Source: Crystallibacter permensis (GTDB taxonomy: Bacteria > Actinomycetota > Actinomycetes > Actinomycetales > Micrococcaceae). From it: a stretch of DNA of 50,560 nucleotides. This document shows, in pieces, positions 17,060 to 25,466 of this stretch (positions within the stretch are counted from its first letter, which is position 1; every line of letters starts with the position of its first letter). Location of the stretch: the NCBI RefSeq assembly GCF_025960875.1, contig NZ_JAODLR010000029.1:1-50560 (forward strand), read 5' to 3'. A program made the translations under genes and the position numbers. The notes beneath the pieces were generated by a model. The model was not told where the DNA came from. It saw only the letters and a program-made list of their open reading frames with translations, and did not search any database.

Positions 17060-17725
17060 GTGGCAACTACGACCAATGAAGGCGCAGTGGAGTTCATCCG
17101 TTCCGCCATCCTGCAGGGTGTTTATGCGCCAGGAGAACGGCTGAAGGAATTCGAAATCGCCGAGCGGACAGGCACCAGCCGCACGCCGGTACGCGAGGCA
17201 TTCCGGGTGCTGGAAACCGAAGGCCTGATCGAACTACTGCCAGGCAGGGGAGCAAGAGTCCGGGTCTACAGTGCCGAAGACGTCGCCATCATCCACGAGA
17301 TCCGCAGCGTTCTGGAAGGAAAGGTGGCGAAGCGTGCGGTCATGCATGTATCCAACAGCCACCTCGTGGCCCTCGAAGCCAGCTGCGACCGTTTGGAAGC
17401 GCTGCCCGCCGGTGCTGTCGCCGAATGCGACGAGGAAAACCAGTTCTTCCACGGGCTCATTTTTGATGTCGTGGGCAATGACCGTCTGACGCACATCGCC
17501 CGGCGCCAGCTCGAGGTGCCCCTGCCGTACAAGCAGGGCTACTGGGGCTCTGAAGAGGTGAAGCAGTCTTCCGTCACGGCCCATCGCGAGGTTTGCGCAG
17601 CTCTTCGTGCCGGAGACGGGGATGCAGCCGAGGACGCAATGCGCCGGCATGTGCTCGCCGCCGGCGCCGGATTGACGCAGGACAGCTCGAGCCCGGAGTC
17701 GGCCTTGGCGGCATCGGCCCGCTGA
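17060..17725 (+). CDS. GntR-family regulator, FCD subfamily
   Basis: A 221-residue regulator with a winged-helix domain (about 6-70: FIRSAILQGVYAPGERLKEFEIAERTGTSRTPVREAFRVL split across helices) and an FCD effector domain. Candidate ligands are the Asp in CDEENQFFHGLIF, the His in that segment, the His in VTAHREV and the His in MRRHVLAAG. The GTG at 17060 is preferred to the GTG at 17027 because AGAGGAG lies 9 nt before it. It is divergent from the matC-leuC-leuD-MFS unit and probably represses it until a dicarboxylate or its breakdown product binds. It converges with the IclR gene downstream. Confidence 0.88.
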   Translation: MATTTNEGAVEFIRSAILQGVYAPGERLKEFEIAERTGTSRTPVREAFRVLETEGLIELLPGRGARVRVYSAEDVAIIHEIRSVLEGKVAKRAVMHVSNSHLVALEASCDRLEALPAGAVAECDEENQFFHGLIFDVVGNDRLTHIARRQLEVPLPYKQGYWGSEEVKQSSVTAHREVCAALRAGDGDAAEDAMRRHVLAAGAGLTQDSSSPESALAASAR

Positions 17726-17794
17726 CTAGCTGACTCCGCTTGCAGGCCAGGAGCCGCCACATTGCCGAAGAGGGCAGGGCCGTTCTCTTCTCCT

Positions 17795-18580
17795 TCAGGC
17801 AGGCTTCGGGTCGTAACCGAGGGCCTGGCTGGCAGCCTCGGCAGCCTTCGCTACCACCGGGCCTAACCGTCCGACATCGCCGGGTCCGATCCGCTGGGTG
17901 GGGAAGCCTAGCCCCAACGCCCCGGCCAGGTGCCCTGTGTGGTCGAAAACGGGTGCGCTGATTGAACCCACGTCGTCGTGGCGTTCGCCGAATGCTGCGG
18001 CATAGCCCCGTTCGCGTGTTTCCCGGCTCTGGCTGTCCAGTTTGTCCAGGCTGTCGGGGGTTGCTGATGTGAACTTGGCGAGCCCCGTCCCACTGATCGC
18101 GTCACGCGCTTCAGGATCATAAGCGAGGAAAACCTTCCCTGGGGCTCCAGCGTGAATCGGCATGACCTGGCCGACGAGGAACGGGCGCATCACCACATGG
18201 CGTGTCTCGGCCACCGCAACGATGGTGCGGAAGGCGCCGTCGCGGACGTAGAAGCAGGCGCTTTCCCCGGTTTCGTCACGGAGTTGCTGGAGTATGGGTT
18301 TGACCAGGCGAACGACGTCGAGTCCCAAGGTCCCGGGCGTTGCCCACCTCACCAAGCCGATCCCGATCCGATATCTGTCGCCGTCACGATCGAGGAATCC
18401 CTCGCGCACCATGTTCTGGACGAGCCGCTGACAGGTACTCGACGGCAGGCCCGTCTTGCGGATGATCTCCTGCAGTGTGGGTTCCGGTGCCTCGATGGAG
18501 AAGCAGTTCAAAATTTCCGTCACTTTGTGGAGCACCAGAATCGGCGCCGATCCCTTGTTGCTGTCCGCTGTCACGCTCAT
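17795..18580 (-). CDS. IclR-family regulator
   Basis: A 261-residue regulator. The N-terminal winged helix (about 15-75: LHKVTEILNCFSIEAPEPTLQEIIRKTGLPSSTCQRLV in pieces) is followed by an IclR effector domain with AGAPGKVFLAY, DDVGSISAPVFDHTG and a C-terminal GALGLGFP. CAAGGGAC precedes the ATG. It is divergent from the maleate isomerase/MatC unit, whose promoter carries an inverted repeat overlapping the -35 box, so it most likely controls that unit in response to an aromatic or dicarboxylate effector. It could act as activator or repressor. Confidence 0.9.
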   Translation of the reverse strand: MSVTADSNKGSAPILVLHKVTEILNCFSIEAPEPTLQEIIRKTGLPSSTCQRLVQNMVREGFLDRDGDRYRIGIGLVRWATPGTLGLDVVRLVKPILQQLRDETGESACFYVRDGAFRTIVAVAETRHVVMRPFLVGQVMPIHAGAPGKVFLAYDPEARDAISGTGLAKFTSATPDSLDKLDSQSRETRERGYAAAFGERHDDVGSISAPVFDHTGHLAGALGLGFPTQRIGPGDVGRLGPVVAKAAEAASQALGYDPKPA

Positions 18581-18667
18581 GTCCCTTGCCCCGCACAGTT
18601 CTCTGCCAAATGCTGGCCATCTTATCGCTCACAGTGCAAATGATTCTTCGAGCCCAGATCGGCGGCG

Positions 18668-18713
18668 ATGGAATGTGACCCAGTTGACATCCATGTGGAG
18701 TAACCCGCATTAT
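18668..18713 (+). promoter_or_regulatory. Promoter and candidate IclR site of the maleate isomerase unit
   Basis: TTGACA at 18684-18689 and CATTAT at 18708-18713 are separated by 18 bp. The inverted repeat ATGGAATGT (18668-18676) / ACATCCAT (18687-18694), with a one-base bulge, overlaps the -35 box. The in-frame ATG at 18712 lies inside the -10 box and so cannot be on the transcript made here. Confidence 0.55.
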
Positions 18714-18768
18714 GGTTTCCGATCCCACGAAGTGGGTTTTTAAAAGTACTAGCAGCGTGGAGAAACCT

Positions 18769-19587
18769 GTGAGCACCCCTGACATCGCTTGTGAAACCGT
18801 TCCCGCCCCGAAGCAAAGCGGCCTGTCCCGCATCGGACTCATCGTTCCGAGCTCCAACACCACCATGGAGACCGAACTGCCCGAACTGTTCCGCCGGCAG
18901 ACCGAAGCCACCGGCCACAAATACACGTTCCACTCCGCCCGCGCAGGCATGAAGAACGTGAACAGGGAAGAACTGCTGGCCATGGTGGGCAAGGCTGCGG
19001 ATTGCGCCGCGGCTGTCTCCGACGCCGACGTGGATGCCATTGCCTACGCCTGCCTGGTTGCCGTGATGGCCCAGGGCGCCAACGCCCATGTCGATTCCGA
19101 ATCGACCATTGCCCAGGCGGCAGAGGACAACGGGCACCCGGCAGCAGTCACCAGCAGCGCCGGCGCACTGGTCCGCACCCTGCAGGAGATGGGCGTCGAA
19201 AAGGTCGCCATGGTCACGCCTTACATGAAACCGCTGACCCAGATGGTCCGCGAATACATCGAGGGCGCAGGCATTACCGTTCTCGACGCCGTCAGCCTCG
19301 AAGTCGCCGACAACCTCGCCGTCGGCTGCCTGGATCCACAGAACCTGCCGGAGATCGCACGGAACCTGAAGCGCGACGGCGCCGACGCGATTGTGCTGTC
19401 TGCCTGCGTGCAAATGCCTTCGCTGCCGGCCGTGCAGGCCGTCGAAGACGAGCTCGGACTGCCGGTCGTCACCGCCGCGACGGCAACCGCCTACGAGATC
19501 CTCAAGTCACTGGGCCACACGCCCGCCATCACCGGTGCCGGCAGCCTGCTGTCAGGTGCAGGTGTCAAAGTCCCCGCACAGATCTAA
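18769..19587 (+). CDS. maiA: Maleate cis-trans isomerase
   Basis: Converts maleate to fumarate without cofactor. The 272 residues belong to the Asp/Glu racemase superfamily and carry the maleate isomerase signature IGLIVPSSNTTMETELP, the first catalytic cysteine Cys95 in YACLVAVM and the second Cys213 in LSACVQMPSLPAV. The GTG at 18769 is selected because TGGAG stands 7 nt upstream and the alternative ATG at 18712 falls inside the probable -10 promoter element. It is 12 bp upstream of a MatC carrier gene. Fumarate would enter the TCA cycle. Maleate arises from gentisate, nicotinate or maleamate breakdown. The related arylmalonate decarboxylases lack this two-cysteine pattern. Confidence 0.87.
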   Translation: MSTPDIACETVPAPKQSGLSRIGLIVPSSNTTMETELPELFRRQTEATGHKYTFHSARAGMKNVNREELLAMVGKAADCAAAVSDADVDAIAYACLVAVMAQGANAHVDSESTIAQAAEDNGHPAAVTSSAGALVRTLQEMGVEKVAMVTPYMKPLTQMVREYIEGAGITVLDAVSLEVADNLAVGCLDPQNLPEIARNLKRDGADAIVLSACVQMPSLPAVQAVEDELGLPVVTAATATAYEILKSLGHTPAITGAGSLLSGAGVKVPAQI

Positions 19588-19599
19588 ACGGTATCCGCC

Positions 19600-20976
19600 A
19601 TGTCATTGTCACTCATTGCATTCGCCGTCCTCATCGGCGCCTTCGCCATCGGCTCCTTCACCCGCATCAACGCCGGTCTCATCGCTACCGTTGCCGCCTT
19701 CGGCGTCGGGACCCTGGTGGCCGGTCTGCCGGTCAAGGACGTCATCGCGCAGTTCCCCGCGGGGCTCTTCTTTATCCTGGTCGGGGCAACACTGCTCTTC
19801 GCCATCGTCCGGATCAACGGAACCATCGACCTGCTGGCCTATTGGGCAGAACTGCTTGCGGGAAACAGGCGGTTCCTGGTCCCGGTCCTGATGTTCCTGC
19901 TGACCGCCGCCCTCGCATCAGCGGGTGCATTTACCCCGGCGGCCATCGCCATCGTTGCTCCGGTGGGGCTGGCGCTCGGGTCCAGATTCGGCATCAGCAC
20001 CTTGTCGATGGGTCTTGTCATTGTCCAGGGCGCCAACGCCGGTGCCTTCTCGCCGGTGAACCCCTTCGGCGTTCTCGGCAACGTCATGCTCGACGACGCC
20101 GGCGCCGCACAGGATTCGCTCAAACTCTACGTGTACTGCTTCCTGTTCAATGCGGTACTGGCAGTCATCGCGTATCTGCTGATCGAAAGGATCATGAAGA
20201 AGCGCGCTGCCCGGGCGGGAGGCTCCGGATCGGAAACAAGCCTGACCTCTGCACCCGAGGATGCCGGGGCAACTGGAGGTACACTCCCGTCCGGATCGGG
20301 TACCGGAACTGCCGTCTTGACGGCACCGGCACCCACCGGCGTTGTGACCCCTGCGGCAGGACGTCCTGAAAAAGTTGCTGCAACGCCCATCCGGATCCTG
20401 ACGCTGGCCGGAATCGGCGCACTGCTGGTCCTGACAACCGTCTTCGGGCTCGACGTCGGCGTAGCTTCCCTCGTTGTCGCCCTTGCCCTGATCGTCGTCA
20501 ATCCCGGCGTGCAGAAGCCTGCCGTCGAGAGTATGCCGTGGTCGGCCATCATCCTGGTGACGGGCATCGTGACCTACGTGGGCATGCTGGAGGAAATGGG
20601 CGCCTTGGAAGAGCTCCAGGCGGGAATCGCCGGCCTCGGCAACAGCAGCGTTGCGGCCCTGATTACCAGCTACGTGGTCGGCATCGTCTCGGCCTTCGCT
20701 TCAACCACCGGCACACTGGGGGTCATCAGTCCCATCGTTACTCCTATCGCCATGGACCCGATGCTGACGCCCATCGGCGTTGTCACCGCAATTGCGATCA
20801 GCTCCTCGGTGGTGGATGTGAGCCCGATGTCCACCAGCGGTGCATTGCTGATGGCTAGTGCCCAGCCGAAGGACGAGCGCATGTTCTTCCGCGCACTGCT
20901 GCTGTGGGCCATCGCCATGATTGTGGTAGTGCCCCTGCTGGTGTGGTTCATCTTCGTCCAGCTCGGCATCGGTTAG
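19600..20976 (+). CDS. matC: MatC-type dicarboxylate carrier (second copy)
   Basis: A 458-residue paralogue of the carrier at 15559-16920, with the same two-half membrane plan (RINAGLIATVAAFGVGTLV, QFPAGLFFILVGATLLFAI, VVDVSPMSTSGALL) and a Gly/Ser/Thr/Pro linker at about 207-262. It starts 12 bp after the maleate isomerase stop and ends before a strong terminator, so the two form a bicistronic transport-plus-isomerisation unit. Maleate is the best substrate guess from context; malonate or other dicarboxylates remain possible from the family. Confidence 0.87.
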   Translation: MSLSLIAFAVLIGAFAIGSFTRINAGLIATVAAFGVGTLVAGLPVKDVIAQFPAGLFFILVGATLLFAIVRINGTIDLLAYWAELLAGNRRFLVPVLMFLLTAALASAGAFTPAAIAIVAPVGLALGSRFGISTLSMGLVIVQGANAGAFSPVNPFGVLGNVMLDDAGAAQDSLKLYVYCFLFNAVLAVIAYLLIERIMKKRAARAGGSGSETSLTSAPEDAGATGGTLPSGSGTGTAVLTAPAPTGVVTPAAGRPEKVAATPIRILTLAGIGALLVLTTVFGLDVGVASLVVALALIVVNPGVQKPAVESMPWSAIILVTGIVTYVGMLEEMGALEELQAGIAGLGNSSVAALITSYVVGIVSAFASTTGTLGVISPIVTPIAMDPMLTPIGVVTAIAISSSVVDVSPMSTSGALLMASAQPKDERMFFRALLLWAIAMIVVVPLLVWFIFVQLGIG

Positions 20977-21004
20977 GCCGTATAAGAAGCCACATAAAAA
21001 GGGG

Positions 21005-21033
21005 AGGGCGTCCGGGTCAGATCCGGACGCCCT
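21005..21033 (+). terminator. Terminator after the maleate unit
   Basis: A perfect 11-bp stem (AGGGCGTCCGG / CCGGACGCCCT) around a 7-nt loop, preceded by an A-run and followed by TTC. It sits between the convergent matC and flavin reductase genes and may serve both strands. Confidence 0.75.
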
Positions 21034-21047
21034 TTCGCCGTCATATC

Positions 21048-21674
21048 TCAGAGTGCGGAGCCGGGACGGAAGTGCCCCGGCCAGTCCGCCTTGCGGATCC
21101 GCTTGATCTCCCGTACCTCGCCCATGGTTCCCCACTCGTCCAAGCCCAGCCGGGACAGCGGCGCGAGCTGGTCTATCCGCGGGTGCGTTCCATCCAAGAC
21201 ATCTGTTGTCACCACAGCATGAGTAACGACGCCGAAAACCAGCGTGCAGTCGCCCATCGGCATCAATTGGTGGAGCTTGCATTCCAACGCCACCGGCGAT
21301 TCCTTTACCCGGGGCGGCTTCACCGTGAAGCTCGGCTCACGCGTCAGGCCCGCGGCGTCGAACTCGCTGACATCCGGCGGGAAGTTCGTTCCTGTCGCGT
21401 TGACCTCGGCCATCAAATGGGTGGGGGTCAGATGGACCACGAATTCCCCGGCGGCCCGGATATTGCGCAGCGAATCCTTTTCGCCCACGGACGTGAACTG
21501 GACAATCGGCGGATTTACGGAGGCAACCGTGAAGAACGAATGCGGTGCCAAATTGTCCACGCCCTCCGGCGATGTACTCGACACCCAGGCAATGGGCCGG
21601 GGGACCACCACAGCGGTCAACAAGCGGTAGAAATCGCGTGACGATATTTCTTCAGGGCTAAAGTCCGTTCGCAT
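21048..21674 (-). CDS. Flavin reductase-like (FMN-binding split barrel) protein
   Basis: A 208-residue protein of the flavin reductase-like family. It has the typical start MRTDFSPEEISSRDFYRLLTAVVVPRPIAWVSS, the core NLAPHSFFTVASVNPPIVQFT and GEFVVHLTP. Members reduce FMN/FAD with NAD(P)H for partner monooxygenases or act as FMN-binding oxidoreductases. ATG 21674 is preferred since upstream residues are not family-like and the upstream part overlaps the intergenic repeat. It is divergent from the Baeyer-Villiger monooxygenase. That enzyme reduces its own FAD, so a direct electron-supply role is not obvious. Confidence 0.82.
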   Translation of the reverse strand: MRTDFSPEEISSRDFYRLLTAVVVPRPIAWVSSTSPEGVDNLAPHSFFTVASVNPPIVQFTSVGEKDSLRNIRAAGEFVVHLTPTHLMAEVNATGTNFPPDVSEFDAAGLTREPSFTVKPPRVKESPVALECKLHQLMPMGDCTLVFGVVTHAVVTTDVLDGTHPRIDQLAPLSRLGLDEWGTMGEVREIKRIRKADWPGHFRPGSAL

Positions 21675-21721
21675 ACCTACACGATAGCTACCGCATTTGA
21701 GGCTTCGTGCAGACCAGATCG

Positions 21722-21742
21722 GACTCCCGGTCACTGAGAATC
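21722..21742. promoter_or_regulatory. 21-bp operator-like repeat, copy 1
   Basis: This 21-bp sequence, with core TCCCGGTCAC and a GAATC end, matches the sequence at 25311-25331 in 18 of 21 positions. The other copy is a perfect dyad. This copy lies between the flavin reductase and monooxygenase start codons, where a shared regulator, most likely the IclR protein encoded at 23565-24326, could act. Confidence 0.5.
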
Positions 21743-21814
21743 TCCCTGTGGTGCTGGTCCCTAACTTCGGATAGTGGAGGCAAGTCATTCGACAGTCCCG
21801 CTGAAGGAGTCATC

Positions 21815-23524
21815 ATGCAGAACGCTGCGCAAACCAGCCCACAAAAGTACGACGCAGTGGTAGTGGGCGCTGGCCTGGCCGGTGTTTACGCCCTTTACAA
21901 GCTGCGGATCCAAGGATTGTCGGTCCGGGTACTCGAGGCCGGCAGCGGAATCGGCGGCACCTGGTACCACAATCGCTATCCCGGTGCCCGGTGCGATATT
22001 GAATCGCTGGACTACTCCTACTCCTTCGACAATGAACTGCAGCAGGAATGGAGCTGGAGCGAACGGTATGCCTCGCAGCCGGAGATCCTGCGTTACATCA
22101 ACCACGTGGCGGACCGGTTCGACCTGCGCAAGCACATCCAGTTGGATACCAAAGTCACTTCAGCAGTTTTCGACGAAGCTACGAACACGTGGACCATCGG
22201 CACCGACGCAGGTGAGCACTTCGAATCACGGTTCGCGGTGATGGCTACGGGCGTGTTGTCCGTTCCCCAGGTCCCGTCCACTACGGGTCTGGAGGACTTC
22301 CAAGGAGAGTGGTATCACTCAGGGGACTGGCCGCATGAGGGCGTGGACGTTCGCGGCAAGCGTGTCGGTGTGATCGGCACGGGCTCGTCAGGAACGCAGA
22401 TGATTCCCATTCTGGCGGACCAGGCCGATGAACTGCTGGTATTCCAACGGACGCCCAACTTCTGCATGCCCGCCCAGAACTATCCGGTCAAGCCGGAAGT
22501 GGAACAGGAATGGAAGGCCACCTATCCGGAGCGCCGCGCGTTCGCGCGGCAGTCCGGCTTCGGGCACAACCAAGTCACTAACCCGAAGTCCGGCAAGGAA
22601 GTTTCGGTGGCGGAACGGCTGGCTGAACTGGAGAACCGCTGGGACCTGGGCGGGCTGTATATGATGCGCGCGTTCAAGGACATTCTGGTGGACAAGGAAG
22701 TCAATGACGAGGCCTCCGAGTTTGTCCGGGGGAAGATCCGCAGCATCGTTGCCGACCCGCGAACCGCTGAGGCTCTTTCCCCTCGCCACCTGCCGATCGG
22801 TACCAAGCGGTTGTGCTCCGGCACCGGCTACTACGAGACGTTCAACCGGGAGAATGTCACGCTGGTCAACGTCAAGGAGTCGCCGATCGATCGGATTACC
22901 GCCACAGGAGTGCGTACCGCGGACGCTGATTACGACGTCGATATCCTGGTCTTTGCTACCGGTTTCGATGCGATGACCGGCGCCCTGAACCGGCTCAATC
23001 CGGTGGGTCGGGACGGACGCCAGTTGCGCGACCATTGGGCCGCCGGACCGCAGACCTATCTCGGCCTGACCGTTAGTGGGTTCCCCAACATGTTCATCAT
23101 CGCCGGCCCGGGCAGCCCCTCGGTGTTCAGCAACATGGTCACGTCCATCGAGCAGCACGTGGAGTGGATCGCGGACGCCATCGCCCATCTGGACGGCAAC
23201 GGGTTGGACACCATCGAGGCCAGCCCGGGAGCGGAGACCGAATGGGTCCGGCACGTGAACGAGGTGGCCAACAAAACCCTTTACCGCGAGTCGAAGGCAA
23301 CGTGGTTCTACGGCGCCAACATTCCGGGCAAGCCGGTGGTTTTCATGCCGTACGTCGGTGGCGTAGGCAATTATTGGAACCGGATTACCGCTCTGGCTCA
23401 GGCCGGATACACCGGCTTTCTGCTCGACGGCACGGAGAGCGGATCCGAACCCACTGAGCCCGTCGAGCTCGCCGACCCGGTCCACGCGGCAGGGCAGGAG
23501 GAAAAGGCGGCAGCTCGTGCCTAG
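21815..23524 (+). CDS. Baeyer-Villiger monooxygenase (type I, FAD)
   Basis: A 569-residue NADPH- and FAD-dependent monooxygenase inserting oxygen next to a ketone carbonyl to give an ester or lactone. It has two Rossmann motifs (GAGLAG at 18-23 and GTGSSG at 188-193) and the exact BVMO fingerprint FxGxxxHxxxWP at 162-173. GTWYHNRYPGARCDIES and a C-terminal MPYVGGVGNYW are typical of the cyclohexanone/acetone monooxygenase branch. ATG 21815 has GAAGGAG 5 nt upstream. An esterase gene follows after the IclR gene, suggesting ketone oxidation then ester cleavage. The substrate range cannot be read from sequence. Confidence 0.93.
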   Translation: MQNAAQTSPQKYDAVVVGAGLAGVYALYKLRIQGLSVRVLEAGSGIGGTWYHNRYPGARCDIESLDYSYSFDNELQQEWSWSERYASQPEILRYINHVADRFDLRKHIQLDTKVTSAVFDEATNTWTIGTDAGEHFESRFAVMATGVLSVPQVPSTTGLEDFQGEWYHSGDWPHEGVDVRGKRVGVIGTGSSGTQMIPILADQADELLVFQRTPNFCMPAQNYPVKPEVEQEWKATYPERRAFARQSGFGHNQVTNPKSGKEVSVAERLAELENRWDLGGLYMMRAFKDILVDKEVNDEASEFVRGKIRSIVADPRTAEALSPRHLPIGTKRLCSGTGYYETFNRENVTLVNVKESPIDRITATGVRTADADYDVDILVFATGFDAMTGALNRLNPVGRDGRQLRDHWAAGPQTYLGLTVSGFPNMFIIAGPGSPSVFSNMVTSIEQHVEWIADAIAHLDGNGLDTIEASPGAETEWVRHVNEVANKTLYRESKATWFYGANIPGKPVVFMPYVGGVGNYWNRITALAQAGYTGFLLDGTESGSEPTEPVELADPVHAAGQEEKAAARA

Positions 23525-23564
23525 CCAGGCACCGCCGTCGTTGTTTGTAGCGAGGAAGTGCCGG

Positions 23565-24326
23565 CTAGTGGTGGGACGGGGACCAGCCCAAGGCCCGGGA
23601 GATTCCGGCGGCCGCTATCTGCACGGCAGGCAGTGCCATCCTGGGCGTCTTGCCGTCGTTGGGCAGCAGCACGGAGAGCGCTGCAATGACCTCACCCTCG
23701 GCGTCGCGGACCGGCATGGCGATTCCGGAGACGCCTTCGTCGATCCAGCCATCCATCCGCGCGTAGCCTTGGCGCCGGATTTCCGCGAAGATCCTGCGGA
23801 AATCGGCGGTAGTGGACGGCGTGAATCGGGTGTATTGCGGTACATCGGCGGCGAGGATGGCTTCCTGCAGGTCACGGCTTCCGAAAGCGGCCATGACCAG
23901 GCCGGGGGAGGCGACCACAGCCGGCAGCCGGCCGGCAATCCTGGTGATGTTGACGACGGCGTCCGGAGCGGACAGACGTTCAATGTAGAGGATGTCCGTA
24001 CCGTCCATGACGGAGAGCTGGGTGTGCTGGCGGATGGCGTCCTGCAGGTCCTCCATGAAGGGCAGTGCGGTATTTCGCAAGCTCAGTGTCCTGGACTCGC
24101 GCGAGGCCAGCTCCCACAACCGCACTCCGGTCTGGACGCCGCCGTCGGACTTGTCCAGGAAGCCCACGTCGATCAGCTCGTTGACCAGACGATAGGTGCT
24201 GGCTGCGGGCAGCCCGGTCCGCCGGACAATCTCGGCAGGCGTCAGCGTGGACTTGCCTTTGTCGAACGATTCAAGGACCTTCACGATCCGGCTCAGCCCG
24301 GTTTCGCCCGGTGTGGTTCTCTTCAC
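23565..24326 (-). CDS. IclR-family regulator
   Basis: An IclR-type regulator of about 253 residues. The N-terminal winged helix (SRIVKVLESFDKGKSTLTPAEIVRRTGLPAASTYRLV in pieces) precedes an effector domain with RLSAPDAVVNI, DEGVSGIAMPVRD and a C-terminal LSVLLPND. The GTG at 24326 is preferred. The upstream ATG at 24371 would run across the ribosome-binding site and start of the divergent esterase, although no Shine-Dalgarno is visible for either, so a leaderless start is possible. It lies between the monooxygenase and esterase genes and is the best candidate to read the 21-bp repeats at 21722 and 25311. Confidence 0.85.
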   Translation of the reverse strand: MKRTTPGETGLSRIVKVLESFDKGKSTLTPAEIVRRTGLPAASTYRLVNELIDVGFLDKSDGGVQTGVRLWELASRESRTLSLRNTALPFMEDLQDAIRQHTQLSVMDGTDILYIERLSAPDAVVNITRIAGRLPAVVASPGLVMAAFGSRDLQEAILAADVPQYTRFTPSTTADFRRIFAEIRRQGYARMDGWIDEGVSGIAMPVRDAEGEVIAALSVLLPNDGKTPRMALPAVQIAAAGISRALGWSPSHH

Positions 24327-24360
24327 AACATCATGGTGGCACACAGGAGGAAGACCGAAG

Positions 24361-25299
24361 ATGGATAGCAAACTGCAGGCCCTGCTGGCCTCGATGCTGG
24401 AAGCAGGCCGTAGGCCCGTCAGCGAAGGAACACCGGAGCAAGCACGTGCCCAGCTGGCCGCACGGAAGCAGGTTCCGGGCCGTGAGCTTCACCGGATTTA
24501 CGACGACGCCGTTCCAACCTCTGGCAGGACAGTCCGTGTCCGCGTCTACCTCTCCGAGCCTGATGCGGCCGGCACTCTTGTCTATTTCCACGGCGGCGGT
24601 TGGGTGATGGGCACGGTGGACAGCTTCGACAATGTGGCCCGCGAACTCGCCTACTACAGCGGAGCCCGCGTGATCAGCGTGGACTACAGCCTGGCCCCGG
24701 AGAACCCCTACCCGGCGGCCCTGCACGAGGCCATCGATGCCATCGAGTGGGCCGCGGATCAGTTCCCCGATGAACCGCTCGCCGTGGCTGGAGACAGCGC
24801 CGGCGGAAATCTGGCCACAGTCGCAGCGCGGAAGATTCAGGAGCGCAACACCGTGGGCATCTGCGTCCAGTTGCTGATGTATCCGGTGACGGACAGCGAC
24901 GCCAACCGGGCGTCCTACCTAGAGGAGCCGCCCGTTCCCACCTTGTTGTCGGGGGCGGAGATGAACTGGTACTGGGACCACTACGTGCCGGATGTGGCGG
25001 CACGGCAGGCGGCGGGGGTCTCCCCGTTGCGCGCCGAGTCTCTGGCCGGAATGCCTCCCACCGTCATGATCCTGGCCGGCCACGATCCGCTCCGGGATGA
25101 GGGCCTGGCCTATGCCCGAAGGCTGGAGGAGCACGGTGTGTCCGTCGAGCTGACCATGTTCGAAGGCATGTGCCACGGTTTTGTGGGGCTGGCAGGAGTG
25201 ATTGAGCAAGCAGGGGAGGCCTTGCGGTTGGGCGGTGCGTCCGTTCGGAAGCACGTCTTCAAAGCCGCCGGTATCCCGCAAACGCCGATCGTGACCTGA
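24361..25299 (+). CDS. HSL-family alpha/beta-hydrolase (esterase)
   Basis: A 312-residue carboxylesterase of the hormone-sensitive lipase family. It has the oxyanion-hole motif HGGG at 77-80 and a nucleophile elbow GDSAGG with Ser146. The acid and base are Asp242 in GHDPLRDEG and His272 in CHGF. ATG 24361 has AGGAGG upstream. With the Baeyer-Villiger enzyme encoded just before the IclR gene, it probably hydrolyses the ester or lactone produced, yielding an alcohol and an acid or a hydroxy acid. This pairing is common in ketone degradation. Specific substrates are unknown. Confidence 0.92.
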   Translation: MDSKLQALLASMLEAGRRPVSEGTPEQARAQLAARKQVPGRELHRIYDDAVPTSGRTVRVRVYLSEPDAAGTLVYFHGGGWVMGTVDSFDNVARELAYYSGARVISVDYSLAPENPYPAALHEAIDAIEWAADQFPDEPLAVAGDSAGGNLATVAARKIQERNTVGICVQLLMYPVTDSDANRASYLEEPPVPTLLSGAEMNWYWDHYVPDVAARQAAGVSPLRAESLAGMPPTVMILAGHDPLRDEGLAYARRLEEHGVSVELTMFEGMCHGFVGLAGVIEQAGEALRLGGASVRKHVFKAAGIPQTPIVT

Positions 25300-25310
25300 G
25301 CCACAGAATA

Positions 25311-25331
25311 GATTCCCGGTCACCGGGAATC
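25311..25331. promoter_or_regulatory. 21-bp operator-like repeat, copy 2 (perfect dyad)
   Basis: Arms GATTCCCGG and CCGGGAATC flank TCA, a perfect 9-bp inverted repeat, 136 bp upstream of the binding-protein start and 12 bp after the esterase stop. It matches the sequence at 21722-21742 in 18 of 21 positions. It could also act as a short terminator hairpin for the esterase, but the recurrence in a promoter region elsewhere favours an operator. Confidence 0.5.
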
Positions 25332-25466
25332 GGGGTACGGGATGGAGGCGTGAGCACCCACGCTGGTAGAAGTTCCGCAGAACAGCAAAGTCCGGCCCTC
25401 GTGGCCATCAGTTGGGGCCGCAGATGCATAGTGGCATCCGCGGGTAAGAACAAACTTGGAGGAAAC

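Noticed and set aside
18712-18768. ATG at 18712 as start of maleate isomerase
   Set aside because: It lies within the probable -10 element; GTG 18769 has a ribosome site and fits the family N-terminus.
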